A DNA stretch of 64,000 nucleotides from Diplonema japonicum. Taxonomy: Eukaryota; Euglenozoa; Diplonemea; Diplonemida; Diplonemidae. The stretch covers positions 1 through 64,000 of the forward strand of contig OZ025758.1 of the NCBI GenBank assembly GCA_964019335.1, in the 5' to 3' direction. Both the position numbers and the translations under genes were made by a program. The notes below the pieces were generated by a model. It made no database searches. It had not been told where the DNA came from and worked only from the letters and a program-made list of their open reading frames with translations. Below are positions 20,578 through 31,510 of this stretch, piece after piece; within the stretch, counting starts at the first letter, position 1; every line of letters starts with the position of its first letter.

Positions 20578-20822
20578 TTTTTTTCTCCCCCCCTCTTCCT
20601 TCTTTTTTTTTTTTTTGGAGAGAACAAAAAGAGAGATAAATAAAAGCAATAACATTGTAGAAACTTGAAAGAAAAAAAAAAACAGTGGAACAATGGGGAT
20701 GGGAGAGAGAGAGAGAGAGAGAGAGAAAGGACAAAAAAAAATCTTTTTTTTTTGCACAATAAAAAAATAAAACAAGGATGACAACAAAAAAATATGGGGG
20801 AGGGTTAACACAAAAAAGAAAA

Positions 20823-23800
20823 TCATAAAAGAGCAGCGGGGAGAGCGAGGCCTCTACCTCTTCCTCTGCCCCGCGAAGCTCGGGCGGTGTCTTGGGAGAA
20901 GATTGAGGCCGTCTGTGGGGTTGACCCTGATCTGTGCGACATCTCTGTAAGGGGCAGAGGATCGTCAGGTTTCAAAGATATCCTTCTTGCCAGCTTCCAA
21001 AGCACGGTGCCTGCAGTGAAGGGGCGCTTCTTTGCATGTTGGGTGATGGTCACCATGAGGGCAAGCAGGCCCTTCCTGTCGTTCGTAGTGAAGGTAATGT
21101 CCTTGTCCTTTCTGATCAATGTGAACGAGTACCGGCCGTGCTCCTTGGTTTCATACTTAACGGCGATGACCCCTCGCACGCTGCACTTCTGCCGTGGCTC
21201 TGCATCACCAGGCTTGGCATACCAAGCGACGTACTGCCCATCACGTGTGACCAACACCCATCTCGGAGGTGTTCCTTGTCCACCTTTGGTACTGTGCCGA
21301 ACAGCCCACACTCCCGTGTACCCTGACTCGAGTGCGGTGTCTGTCAGTGCTGACCGTTTGGGTCTTGGCACCCCTGTGAGGAGCGCAACCCCGGAACACT
21401 TTTCCATTAAAAATGTAACCTTTTCCTTCATGTGCGCAGGAAGCTCCACATCCTGTGAAAGCTCTGGGAACGATATGGTGCTTCCCGCCAGCCGTACCGT
21501 TTTGAAGCTGGGCTTCTGCACATTGTTAACCGAGCACCCCATTGCCGTTCCTTCCTTGTAGAGCTCCACAACGGCGCCCTGCGAAGTGGTGTACACAACG
21601 GGTGCGATGAAGGACACGTTGGCCACGGTGCAAAGATTCGAAACTTTCGAAAAGACCTCTGACCTTGCAGACGGCTCTGCCGGGAGGTCGACTTGTTTAT
21701 TGATCTCCGGCATGTGCAGCGCACGGCCGTGCTTCGACGTAGCAAGCCTTGTGAACGGTGGCCTGTTCTCTCCCAGCACTGCGTACTGCATGTGGCGCCC
21801 GTCTGGTGAGATTCTGATTGAGATCTCTGCACCATCAGTGGGGTCAGGATACACCACGGGGGGAGGGTGGCCTGCAGCATCGCTCGGCACCACCAATGGT
21901 GTGTTGTTCGTGTTCGTGTTCGTGTTGGTGTTCATAGTGCCGTTTGCATCGAAAGTCGCATCAAGCTGCGCAACAAGATCCTCCCCATTGGCATCAGACC
22001 TGCTATCATCTGTGTGCGTAGGTGCGCCCTTCTCACTCGCACTGGCGTCACTGTGCACCTCTGAGTACTGGTGGTCTGAACTTTCAGCAGCGCCGCCGTC
22101 CGATGATGGGCGTGCAGGGCCTTCATTGCTCCTCCGTCTTTCAATCACCATCCCGTGGTGTTTCCCCGTCACCGGGCAGTACTTGAACGCTGTCGGGGGG
22201 TTCTTGCACTTCGGGCATTGTTTTTCATGCGGTTTCCCCGTCTCTGTGCAATATCCATGCATGGTGGGATCCTTCCTGCAGTCCTTGCAGACGAAGACAC
22301 CCCCTGCGGCGCGAATCTTAGCCTGCCGCTCTAACGCGTCTCGAAGGCTGCCGCTGGGGTGGTCACCACCTTGTCGCATGGCTTCTGCATGTAATTCACC
22401 TAACTTCCTCAGATCGCTTCCGGTTGGGACCCTCTTGACGCCGGTGTAGGGTTCGGAGACCCTCCCATTGGACAGGTGCCCCTCACCCTGTTTGGACTTG
22501 ATTATGTGATCTATGAAGGCGTCCTCCACATCCTGCCCGTCGTCCTCCCTGCTAACACGATTGAACGACATCCCGAGAAGCGACCCTACGACAGGCTCGG
22601 GGGCAGACTTCAGCGGTGCGTCGGACAGACCAACAGGCATTTTAGCCAGCAGCTCAGTAGCCAAGGTGAGGGTGGCCTTTGGAGGATCCGGTCTTTTCAG
22701 CGTCTTTTTCTTCACGTACTTCTCGACGAACGGGTCCTCGATCTTCCTAGGGTCGGGGAACGGCTGCGGCATTTCCCATGAAGCGGTCTCCGACTGTGCG
22801 TCGCCAGACACCTCAACACCGCTTTCTTCAGAGAAGACCTGCAGCTCGTCAGCATCGATGGCAACGACTACATTGGCACCGTCGTCGGTGATGAAAGTAG
22901 ATCCCAGAGGCTGAACTGGGTCAGGTGCGGTCAAGGGACGGGGGTGCTCTTCGTTGACCTGTACGCCGAAGGATCTCCTGGGGCTTTCGGTAGTCTGAAC
23001 TTCACGTTCCACACTGCTGTGCCTCGGGGGACTCACCTCATGGTCACGATGCCTCGATGGACTCGCCTCGTCACGGTGCCGGTGTTTCCTTGTGGGCGTG
23101 CCCTCCTCGTCGCTGCTTGGTGGTGGCACAAAGGGGTAGGGCGACGTGCTTGACGTTCGCTTGTACGCTGTGACCTTCGCTGTGGTGGGTGGCCCGCTGC
23201 TGGACTGCATGGGCTGTGGCACGTCACCCATTGGGGTGGGGACAGGCGACAGGGAATCCCTTGCGACAGGAGTCGTCGTCGATGACGCAGTAGTACCATG
23301 ACGGCGACGGCGGTTGCCATTGCTGCTGGAATTATTATTCCTCTCGCCGCGAGGCGCCTTCAACGACTGCTCTTCTGGGGAAACCGTCGTCCAGTACAGC
23401 TGCCGGCCGCTAGAGGTAACCTTCAACGGCAACGGTGTGTCTGTTGCGGGTGAGGGGTCTGGTGTCGTCGTTGGCGAGACGCCACCCGTGGCGTTCAGCG
23501 CATCTTGGTTGAAGTTGAAGTTGAGAACCACAGAACCGGAGCGTGTCCTTTCCTGAGAAGGCGTCGAGTGTCTCCGTCTGATATTAGCGTACGAGTCTTC
23601 CTCATCGCTGCTGTCCCCTTGCGAGCCTGCATCGCTGTATATATCCTTGTCCTCCTTATCAGGAGACCTCCCGTCCTTTGTTCTGTCCCGGCTCCCTCGT
23701 CGCACCCGTTTCTTCGGCACGCGTGGGAGGTTCTGGGCATCCATCTGATAGAACTCCGTCCTGTAGCTGTTGGTGCGGTGTCTGTGCGGCGACCGCCATG

Positions 23801-26693
23801 GGTACACCGTGCCGGACCCACTGGGCGCCCAGTCCCCGTGTTTCCCGTCCTTGTCCTGCTTCGCTACACGTTCCATCACCTCTTTGTTGTATTCGTCCAA
23901 CTTTTTACTCTCCTGCAATGCCTTCTCCGCCTTCTCCCTGTCATACCCATCCTCCAGCGCTTCGAAGTTGAACAGTGCACCGCCATTCTTGCCCAATCCT
24001 TTTCGGAACTCTCGAAGCTTCCCTTTTTTCTCCGCTCCTGATAAAGGTGGGGATGAAGCTCTCCCGCTGCTGCTTGGAGGGGGTGACGAGCTTGACGCCC
24101 TTCGCCTGCTGCTCGAGTTAGACGCTCGGTCTCTGGAGATGCTGCCTCTGGAGGCACTGCGTTGCCGTGCTTGCTTCGCTCTTGCGTTGAAGTGATTGAC
24201 GACCCTGCTTGGGGGTGCGGACTGCCTTCTAGGTGATGAGGTGGGTGTGACGCTCCTTGCCTCGCTTTGGATGGTGCCACGTGCGAAGTCGTGCTTGCCC
24301 CTCCGTTGTTCGCGTGGTTTGGGAGTTGCCCCGTCAGGGGTTGCCCTTTGTGTGGTGACATGAGGCTCTTCGGACGGAGGTGCGGGGCGTTGGAAGACAC
24401 GCCGTTGCGAACCGCGTCGCTGCAGCATTTCCTTCTTGAGCTTGACACGCTCTCGTTCCTTCATGACGATCTCTTGCCGTTCGCGATCGGAGTGCTCCCG
24501 CAGGAGACGCTCGTGTTCGGCTTGGGAGTGCTGTTCGCGAGCATGGTCCACCTGGAGGTGAGAGCGGGGGCTTCTTTGAATGGGAACCTCCTCTTCGAGT
24601 CGTGCTGTCTGTATCACTTCAAGCCCCTGTGCATGTGCGTGTGTTGTGCCTGCGTCTTCTGTCTCTTGAGTGTCATCACTTTGAGAATGCGTGGCGCTCA
24701 TCTGCACAACATCTTCGCCTTTGTTGGAGTCTGTTTCGAAATGCTCTCCCCGTTGTGTCCACCCTTCTTCTTCTTCAAGCAAAGCCCTTTCTTGTTCGCG
24801 CTGCGCCCAGCGGCGGTCCCTTTCCCTTCTTTGCTCGCTCTCCCACGCCTGTTCCTCCTCTTGGATCGCCTTTTGCTTTTCCCATTCGATCTCGTTGTGC
24901 TTGTTCGCCCACTCTTCCCGGTATTCCTCCTCTTGTGTGTGATGCGCGTGTGTGGCTTGCACGGGCTGCCCCCAAGCCTCTTCCACCGTTTCTGGTTCAT
25001 CTCTGTTGTGAGCAGGCTGTTCCCATTTGTTTTCTAATGTGTCATCGTCTCTATTAAGTCTAGGTTTGTTGCTTCCGTTCAATTGTGTATCTCTCGCTTC
25101 TGTTTTATTCCACCCCGGTTGTTTCTTTTCTTCTTCTTCTTCTTCTTCTTCTTCGTGTTCGTTCTCGGCGTCTCTATTGGGTTTAGTTTCACTGGTGCTA
25201 TATTGTGTATCTTGGTAGGGTGCAGCCGACGGTTCTTCTACGCTCGTTGTGTGCAGTCGGGTGTTCCTTGTCATTTCTTCTTGTTGTTGTTTTAGTCTTT
25301 GCGCCGCCTCGTGCCTGTCTCGGGCTATCTCTTGTTCCCTCCGTTCGGCTTCCCTTTCGACCTTTTCTTTTTGCTGCTGAGCTAGAGCTGCCTCTTCTTC
25401 CTTGGCTTGCAGTGCTGTTTCCCATCTCCGCTGTCGTTCTTCGATTTCCCGTTCCCTTTCCTGCTCTCGTTTAAGGAGGTCCCTCTCTATTTTTTCTTGT
25501 TGTCGCGCGGCCTCATCTTCCTTATCACGCAAAACCCTTGTCCACTCTTCTTGTTGTCGTTGCGCTTCTTCCTCCTTGCTTCGCAAAGCTTCCCGCCACC
25601 CTTTTTCATCGATTTCCCTCTGCCGCTCTGCTTCCCGTTGTATTCTCGCTGTTTCCTCCTCCTTTTCTTGCAGAGCCCTGTCCCACTCTCGCTGCTGTTG
25701 CTCTGTGGAGTGTTCCCGCACCCTCTCCCGTTCCCGCAGGTCTCGTTCCAGTCTTTCTTTTTGGTCTGCGACCTCCTTCTCTTTTCGCTGCAGGATGTTC
25801 TCCCACTCATGCTGCTGTTGCTCCTTTTCTTGAAGGGATCTCTCCCAGTGTTGTCGGTGCCGGCGTTCAGATTCCTCCTGCTTGGCGTGGAGCTCATTCA
25901 GGTGCTGTTGCTCGCGCTGGTGCTTGAGGCGGTGGGACTCATCTCGTTCGTGGAGCAGCTTCTCGAGAAGCTTTTGTTTTTCAGACAGCTGTGAATGGAG
26001 GTCCCCACGCGACGACTCAGTGACAGCAAGGAGGCCCCGCCTGTGGGCAGCTTCAATGGTGTTGAAGCCTTGGGCTTGGGAGGAAGAGACCTCACCTCGT
26101 GAGTTGGTTTCGCTAGAGAATATATCTGATGTGTCTTTGAGCGACCGCGTGGTGGCACCGCTGCCGCCGCCGCTGTTTCGCATGGAGAACAGGTACGAAA
26201 GACGTTCCTCGTGCTGTTGCTGTTTGGCCTTCAACTCTTTAAGAAGCTCCGTGTTGTAGTTGCCGTTGTTGCCGTTCCTGCCCTTTGCCTTCTCGTTGTG
26301 CAGCTCCTTTCGCAAAGCCTTCACCTCCGCTTCTAAGAATTCCTGCGCTTTGGGTTTGTTGTTTCCAGGCCGATGTCTTCTGGGGGGGCTGCTCTGTATG
26401 CTGTGGCTCCTAAGGGGTTCCTTCTCGAACCGTGACGCAGGGGACATGACGATGGTGGATGAGGCGGCACTGCTGGGCTCTCGCAAGGATGGGGCAGCGG
26501 TAGCAGGCGACCGTCGTTCCATCACCTTGTCCACATTCCCGCTCAATCTCCTCACCTTGTCCTGCAGGTGGTTCAGATGCTGCTGTGCCTGACTCGACGC
26601 GGGGGAGACCGACGACCACCGTCCGTAGAACGAAACAGGCGAAACGGAGCTGGTGTGCCCCACCGACCTCACCTGTAGAGGGGGCACCTCCAT
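20823..26693 (-). CDS. Large coiled-coil protein with zinc-ribbon-like and C-terminal PH-like/polo-box-like regions, 1,956 aa
   Basis: The frame is uninterrupted for 5.9 kb. Residues about 30-60 contain a short leucine-rich helix (QAQQHLNHLQDKVRRL). Residues about 130-480 are a long Glu/Gln/Arg coiled coil with repeating E-R-x-W-E-x-A-L-Q-x-K-E-E units. A poly-Glu tract (CTT repeat, 25123-25154) lies near 515, and more helix follows to about 750. A Ser/Arg/Pro-rich disordered region extends to about 1400. Around 1465-1510 paired CxxC motifs (CKDC, CPKC) alternate with GYCTETGKPH and KYCPVTGKHH, suggesting a zinc ribbon. Residues about 1610-1770 contain strands (GAVVELYKEGTAMGC) that loosely recall cryptic polo-box folds, and about 1784-1888 look like a PH domain (RWVLVTRDGQYVAWYA). 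Centrosome, basal-body or cytoskeletal scaffolding is inference only. Confidence 0.85.
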   Translation of the reverse strand: MEVPPLQVRSVGHTSSVSPVSFYGRWSSVSPASSQAQQHLNHLQDKVRRLSGNVDKVMERRSPATAAPSLREPSSAASSTIVMSPASRFEKEPLRSHSIQSSPPRRHRPGNNKPKAQEFLEAEVKALRKELHNEKAKGRNGNNGNYNTELLKELKAKQQQHEERLSYLFSMRNSGGGSGATTRSLKDTSDIFSSETNSRGEVSSSQAQGFNTIEAAHRRGLLAVTESSRGDLHSQLSEKQKLLEKLLHERDESHRLKHQREQQHLNELHAKQEESERRHRQHWERSLQEKEQQQHEWENILQRKEKEVADQKERLERDLRERERVREHSTEQQQREWDRALQEKEEETARIQREAERQREIDEKGWREALRSKEEEAQRQQEEWTRVLRDKEDEAARQQEKIERDLLKREQEREREIEERQRRWETALQAKEEEAALAQQQKEKVEREAERREQEIARDRHEAAQRLKQQQEEMTRNTRLHTTSVEEPSAAPYQDTQYSTSETKPNRDAENEHEEEEEEEEEKKQPGWNKTEARDTQLNGSNKPRLNRDDDTLENKWEQPAHNRDEPETVEEAWGQPVQATHAHHTQEEEYREEWANKHNEIEWEKQKAIQEEEQAWESEQRRERDRRWAQREQERALLEEEEGWTQRGEHFETDSNKGEDVVQMSATHSQSDDTQETEDAGTTHAHAQGLEVIQTARLEEEVPIQRSPRSHLQVDHAREQHSQAEHERLLREHSDRERQEIVMKERERVKLKKEMLQRRGSQRRVFQRPAPPSEEPHVTTQRATPDGATPKPREQRRGKHDFARGTIQSEARSVTPTSSPRRQSAPPSRVVNHFNARAKQARQRSASRGSISRDRASNSSSRRRASSSSPPPSSSGRASSPPLSGAEKKGKLREFRKGLGKNGGALFNFEALEDGYDREKAEKALQESKKLDEYNKEVMERVAKQDKDGKHGDWAPSGSGTVYPWRSPHRHRTNSYRTEFYQMDAQNLPRVPKKRVRRGSRDRTKDGRSPDKEDKDIYSDAGSQGDSSDEEDSYANIRRRHSTPSQERTRSGSVVLNFNFNQDALNATGGVSPTTTPDPSPATDTPLPLKVTSSGRQLYWTTVSPEEQSLKAPRGERNNNSSSNGNRRRRHGTTASSTTTPVARDSLSPVPTPMGDVPQPMQSSSGPPTTAKVTAYKRTSSTSPYPFVPPPSSDEEGTPTRKHRHRDEASPSRHRDHEVSPPRHSSVEREVQTTESPRRSFGVQVNEEHPRPLTAPDPVQPLGSTFITDDGANVVVAIDADELQVFSEESGVEVSGDAQSETASWEMPQPFPDPRKIEDPFVEKYVKKKTLKRPDPPKATLTLATELLAKMPVGLSDAPLKSAPEPVVGSLLGMSFNRVSREDDGQDVEDAFIDHIIKSKQGEGHLSNGRVSEPYTGVKRVPTGSDLRKLGELHAEAMRQGGDHPSGSLRDALERQAKIRAAGGVFVCKDCRKDPTMHGYCTETGKPHEKQCPKCKNPPTAFKYCPVTGKHHGMVIERRRSNEGPARPSSDGGAAESSDHQYSEVHSDASASEKGAPTHTDDSRSDANGEDLVAQLDATFDANGTMNTNTNTNTNNTPLVVPSDAAGHPPPVVYPDPTDGAEISIRISPDGRHMQYAVLGENRPPFTRLATSKHGRALHMPEINKQVDLPAEPSARSEVFSKVSNLCTVANVSFIAPVVYTTSQGAVVELYKEGTAMGCSVNNVQKPSFKTVRLAGSTISFPELSQDVELPAHMKEKVTFLMEKCSGVALLTGVPRPKRSALTDTALESGYTGVWAVRHSTKGGQGTPPRWVLVTRDGQYVAWYAKPGDAEPRQKCSVRGVIAVKYETKEHGRYSFTLIRKDKDITFTTNDRKGLLALMVTITQHAKKRPFTAGTVLWKLARRISLKPDDPLPLTEMSHRSGSTPQTASIFSQDTARASRGRGRGRGLALPAALL
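25123..25154. repeat. CTT trinucleotide run encoding poly-Glu
   Basis: About ten TTC/CTT units on the plus strand (GAA/GAG on the minus strand) encode an acidic tract in the 1,956-residue coiled-coil protein. Confidence 0.9.
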
Positions 26694-26907
26694 CTATGGG
26701 ACACCCTGGGTGGATATGCGGTAGAGCTCAGGGTATTAAAGAAGAAAAAGATAGAAACAGAATAAGAAACGGAAAGAAAGAAATATGTGCGGTATCTAAA
26801 AAAAAAAAAAAAAAAAAAAGAAAAAATAGAAAATGCGAAAGATGCGGGGAACGGGGGGGTAATAAAAAGATTCTATGGGGGAAAACACACTTTTTTTTTT
26901 TTTTTTT

Positions 26908-28470
26908 TTAAATTCTAAAAGTCGGTTTGAAACTTTTTCCAAGCAATTCTTCTTGCCGCAGGTGCTCCTTGAGCACCGCAAGCTTGTCCCTCATATCGTT
27001 AATCGACTGGATGTTCTCGAAGAGGCACTTGTCTATTTGACTCACGAAGCAATCGAGGTCCCGCACCCCTCCTTGGTCAAGCGTTTTTATGGCCTCCGTC
27101 TCCCGTGTCATTATTTCGACACGGGAATCGAGCATCTTCCGGTAATGCACGAGAAGATCCTCCTGTGCTTGGCTGAGCGCCGTGGCAACATGGGTGTAGC
27201 ATTCTTCCACCTGTCTTTCAGTGTTGTCGTCTTCATCATCATCATCGTCGTCCAAAGGCTTTCCGGCTGCTAATTGCGGGCGAAGGCTCTGAGTTTTTTT
27301 TTAAAAAAAATCTTTTTTTATCCAACACACCCGAACTATCTGCAGCACCTCTTCACCTATCGCCTCCGCCTTTTGTTTCTTTTCCCTTGCGAGCCCGCCT
27401 TTTGCTGCGGGTTGTTTTGCGTTGGGTTCCGACCGCCTTCCCGCGATGGGTTTTCTCAATGCATTCCCGGAACCCTTCCTCTCCTGTTTCAACCCTTTCA
27501 CCCTATCCGTATACCGAAGAGTGTTCAGCGAGTGCTCACAGCATGATGAGGAAGGTGATATATGTGCTATCATGGTGGTCCGGGAGCTTCCGAGGAAAGA
27601 GTCACGAAGGACCTCGGTGAGGACGGAGCCTCGAAAGGGGATGTGAGACTTCCCCATGCCAAGGGAACGGATGCATTCCTTCAGCGCGAGGAGGGATTTG
27701 TTGATTTCCGCTCCCTCTACCCGGGTCTGCCTGTCGGCGTCGGCGGTGTCGGAACCCCGTTCGTTACCGGCGAGGTCGATGAAGGAGATGACACCCTTCG
27801 TCCTCCTTGTGGTTTTGTCTTGAAGCTCGATCTTGAGAATGGCATGGGATCTGCTTGAATCGGAATTGGCTGCGGTGATCCCCGTGCATCGTTGTTCACC
27901 CCCACGGTTCATGAGACCCATTAAACTATCGACAGAAGTGACCTCGTGTTCTGTGAGGCCGCATATTCTGATGTTTTTGTCGCCGTCTTCTCTGGCGATG
28001 AGTTTTGCCCTCTCGTTGAGGAGGTCGAAGAGTTTTCTGCCGTAGATTTCGTAGAAGGACACGAAGACGCCTTGGGTTGCCTTTACGCCGCCGTTTACCT
28101 TGTTGAAGATGTCCTCTGCTGCGAGGAGATAGACGCCCTTGTCGCCTTTTTTTCCGAGCATTGTGTGGGTTTTCCCGCTGCCTGTTTGCCCGTATGCGAA
28201 GCATGTAGCGTTGCCGCCGCTCATGAAGGTGTCCAGTAGGGGTCTGCAGACCTCGTGGTAGACCGTTGAGTTGTCGTCTGTTTCCCGGAAGACCCTGTCG
28301 AAGGCGTACCCGTGGCTTTCCGTGTACTTCGTCAAGTCGTAACGCACCTTCGGCTCGGAGAGCACCATGTCCTTTTTGTTCTTGCTCACCTCCACGATGT
28401 CCGTCCCGCCTTTGTCCCGCTCCGTCCTCATAAGCGGTCTTTTTCGAACTGCAACGGTTATGGCGGCTGA

Positions 28471-28473
<3 letters not shown>
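26908..28473 (-). CDS. Kinesin-13 family motor, two exons, 507 aa
   Basis: The start at 28473 gives MSAAITVAVRKRPLM. The motor domain covers about residues 1-345: P-loop GQTGSGKT (95-102), switch I NSDSSRSH, switch II DLAGNERG, and the kinesin-13 helix signature LLALKECIRSLG. Kinesin-13s depolymerise microtubule ends. The loop-2 segment reads KVRYDLTKY, where animal KIF2/MCAK has KVDLTKY, so the KVD tip is altered. Exon 1 ends at 27331. A 42-nt intron (27330-27289, GTGTGT to CTCAG) joins in phase 0 to exon 2 (27288-26908), which adds an acidic stretch and a coiled coil ending KSFKPTFRI. Unlike animal kinesin-13 there is no N-terminal domain or neck ahead of the motor. Thirty A residues directly precede the ATG on the minus strand. 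Confidence 0.9.
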
Positions 28474-28504
<31 letters not shown>

Positions 28505-28571
28505 GTTGTGTACTTTTTTTTTTTTTTTTTTTTTTGGGTGTACAAGTGGAGGAAATGAAACAAAAAAAAGA

Positions 28572-28610
<39 letters not shown>

Positions 28611-29756
28611 TTGTCGGTAATAGTTTTTTTTTTTTTTTTTTTTCTTTTTTGGTTACAGAAAGAATGGTCGAATGGAAAGGAAAAAGAAAGAGAAGAAGAG
28701 AAAAGAAAAAAAAAAAAACAAACAAACTCGGGCAAACCCCACACAACTGCGGTCTGTGCATTTAAAAGATATAATATAAAAAAAAAAAGAATAAAATCCA
28801 CCATGATGAGAGAGGGGTGTTTAATAGTTCTTTATTTCCTCGCTCCCCCCTCCCCCCCCATCATATAGCGAAAATCTTCTTAAAGAAAGCCAAGGGGGTG
28901 GAGGTAGCAAGGAATAGAGGTTGGGGGAAAAAAAAATTTTTTTTGCCTACTGTTCCCCCTAAACTCTTGGTACCTCGGTTAATAAAATGTTGCCGTAAAA
29001 AAAAAAAAAAATGGGAGGGGGGGAATATGGAAAAAAAATTCTTTTTTTTTTTTAACCACAACATAACTTTGATACTCAGGGGAGGGGGTGGGGACCTTTT
29101 CTCGCAAAAAAAAAATCTGCAGCTGACTCGTACTTTTTTTTGGGAGAAAAAAACTGGGGGGGGGAAGTATTACATAAAACGATTGATGCGATATTGGTAT
29201 CCTTGCAAGTAAGCCAAACGCCTCCCTCCCTCCCTCCTATGGTCATAAAGGCCTTCCGTGCTTCTCTTCATCCGTCACTCTTAGAGATCTGCGTTAAAGT
29301 CTAGGGCTGACTCCACCAGGCCATCAGTACAGATTGACCATACCTAGTCGAGTGCCAATATTGTTGAATGGAAGGAAAGGATGGAGGGGAGAAGGAAAAA
29401 AAAAAAAAAAAAAAGAGAGAAAAAAAGAAAAACGAAAAAAAGAAAATCACACACTTTCCCCCCTTTCAATTTGTGTTGTTTGAATAAAAAAGTTTTAAGC
29501 ACATTGGCAACCGGTACTTTTTTTTTTTGTTTAGAAAAATCCAAGACTCGTTCTTTCAAAAAAAAAAAAAGAAATAAAAAAGGTAAGAAGAAAAAAAAGA
29601 AAAAAAAATCACATTAGGTGGATAACGGATATGTTAAAAAAAAAGGGGGAAAGGTCCCCCCCCCCCCATTAAACTCCCGAACATGGTGTTGTGATTAAAG
29701 ACGGGACACTTCATATATTTGCGAACATCCCACCCCCCCCCCCCCCCCCCCGCCCT
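28474..29756. other. Intergenic spacer rich in homopolymers, one dispersed-repeat copy
   Basis: This 1.28-kb spacer contains T- and A-runs of 20-30 bases around 28474-28640 and one copy of the TTTGTTTAG...AAGACTCGTTCTT repeat at about 29503-29560. The stretch 29210-29350 has ordinary complexity but no recognisable gene. Confidence 0.65.
29503..29560. repeat. R2 motif, single copy
   Basis: ATTGGCAACCGGTAC, a T-run, then GTTTAGAAAAATCCAAGACT and CGTTCTTTCAAA. This is the same order of elements as the R2 arms at 52612-52792 (GTTGCCAAC, T-run, GTTTAGACTAGTC, AAGACTCGTTCTTGCAAA). Confidence 0.7.
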
Positions 29757-31510
29757 CTAAAAATCAAGCTCTTCTTCCACATCTGTGATTTTCTTTTTTT
29801 TAATTTTTTTTTACCCCCCTGCGAACCTGATTCTTCCCAATCTTCAAGTGTGATGTGGGCTTCACTATGTCTCGGGGACATGATCTCTTCAGTTGGTTCA
29901 TCCCTGGTCTGCCTCCGGGGGTCTCTTGCGAGATCGTACAATGTAACCTTTTTTTTTTGTTTTTCTTCCTTTTTTTTTTCCCCTCCCCGCACACACACAC
30001 CTCATAAGGGTTTCCTTGAATAATCTGGAAGTACTCTTTCGACTGCTCCATGAACTTCTTGAGGATGGTCCCACCCTCCGTGTCCTGCTGTGCATCGGGT
30101 GTGATCTGTATCTTCTGTTCGTTCTTGTCATAACGAAGCCCCAATTCGACCTAACAATTTTTTTTTTTTTTTTGTTTTCCCCTTAAAAAAAAATACCGTT
30201 TCTACAGGGTGACCCTTCACGATTCTAATGTCCCGCAGCAAATCGTGGTGCAGTATGTAGTCGAGAGTGGCACGCTCGGTGGGGCTTTTCTCGAGCATTT
30301 TCGACAGCACTTCGTTCAGCTTGCTGCATTCATGTTTTTGCGGGATGATGGCTTCTTTAATACTGTCCCCAAGGTCTTGTATGTTCGACCCTCTAAAGGG
30401 CGGAAGGTCCCCGTACGCCATGGTGTATAACGTGACACCGAAGGCCCAAATATCGGTAGCGGGTCCTTGCAACGGTGCGTTGCTGGCATCTGAAAACGCT
30501 TCAGGAGGCATGAAGAAAGGTGAACCGGCGAACCCTGTGACCATTAAACCCTCTGAGCACTCCGCGGCGAAGGCGGAGACACCGAAATCTGCCAGTTTCA
30601 CATTGTCGTGCTTGTCTAATAAGATGTTGTCGGGCTTCACATCACGGTGAATTATATTTTTGTCATGGAGGAACTGCAGCCCGTTGGCGATGCCTACGAT
30701 GTAGCGTTTAAGCTTTCGAAGGGGGATGGGCTTGGCAGGGTATGATGAAGGGTATATCTGGCCCCCTTCAAGGTATTCCATTACAATCATTAGTTCTGAG
30801 TCTGATTCGATGGTCCCGTAGATCTGGATAATGTTCGGGTGCTGTAGCTGTTTCATGATTTTGATCTCCTCTCTGATCTTTTTGAGGCCGTCTTCTTTTG
30901 CGGCGTTTGGGTTGCCGCTTGCTATCTTCTTCGTCAGCATTGTTTTGGACAAGAATTTTACCGCGTAATTTTGGTTGGATTTGTGATGCACGCACAAACG
31001 TACTTTTCCGTAGGCACCCTGGCCTATCGAGGCGATGATCCTGTAGTCGTTGAGAGTGAAGCCGCCTTCTTCGTCACGGCCTTTGATGAGCTTGTTGGCT
31101 TCTTCAATTTCTTTGGCGTAAACGGGGTTCGATGGGATTCCAACACATTCGTGGCATTTGAAGCCTTTGCTGCGTTGAAGTCCTGGGCGGTCGTCTCTAC
31201 CGCAGACGCAGCATGCTCGGGCTGATATGATTCTCTTTCGCGATCTGTTTAGACCGTCTTGAGATTTCTTCCCGAGGATTTCCAAGGCTTCGTCCTCTGA
31301 TTTTCCAATTGCTTTGTGCACCTTCTCGTCGGTAATCACCCCGCACGCCAAACCCCTTTTTTCCAACAGCCTCACCGCGATGTAAATTAACGGGTCTTCA
31401 GGTCGGTTTTTCAATGCCTCCTCCACCGTGCTCTCCAAGGCGAAGTGTACCCCGTGCTTCCTCACATATTCCTTCTCGGGTTCCCCATTTGCAGGAGTGG
31501 GATCGCCCAT
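29757..31510 (-). CDS. CaMKK/SnAK-like protein kinase with RIIa-like N-terminus, four exons, 540 aa
   Basis: Exon 1 (31510-30197) encodes an N-terminal helix pair (VEEALKNRPEDPLIYIAVRL, ending about residue 46) that resembles RII-alpha/DPY-30 docking motifs. A Cys cluster follows (CCVCG ... CHEC, 100-122), then a kinase domain: GQGAYGKV loop, Lys in YAVKFL (185), HRDVKPDN (288), DFG (308), and MPPE in place of APE. The insert after the beta-3 Lys and the GSPFFMPPE segment fit CaMKK/SnRK-activating kinases, so an upstream AMPK-type kinase role is inferred. Three short introns follow: 30196-30151 (46 nt), 30000-29948 (53 nt) and 29814-29783 (32 nt), all GT-AG. Exon 2 is 30150-30001, exon 3 29947-29815 and exon 4 29782-29757. 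The spliced C-terminus is acidic, ending DVEEELDF. Twelve A residues directly precede the ATG. The 32-nt intron is the least certain. Confidence 0.84.

Noticed and set aside
28474-28761. N-terminal extension of the kinesin
   Set aside because: It consists of Lys and Phe runs translated from A- and T-runs; the ATG at 28473 begins the conserved motor sequence.
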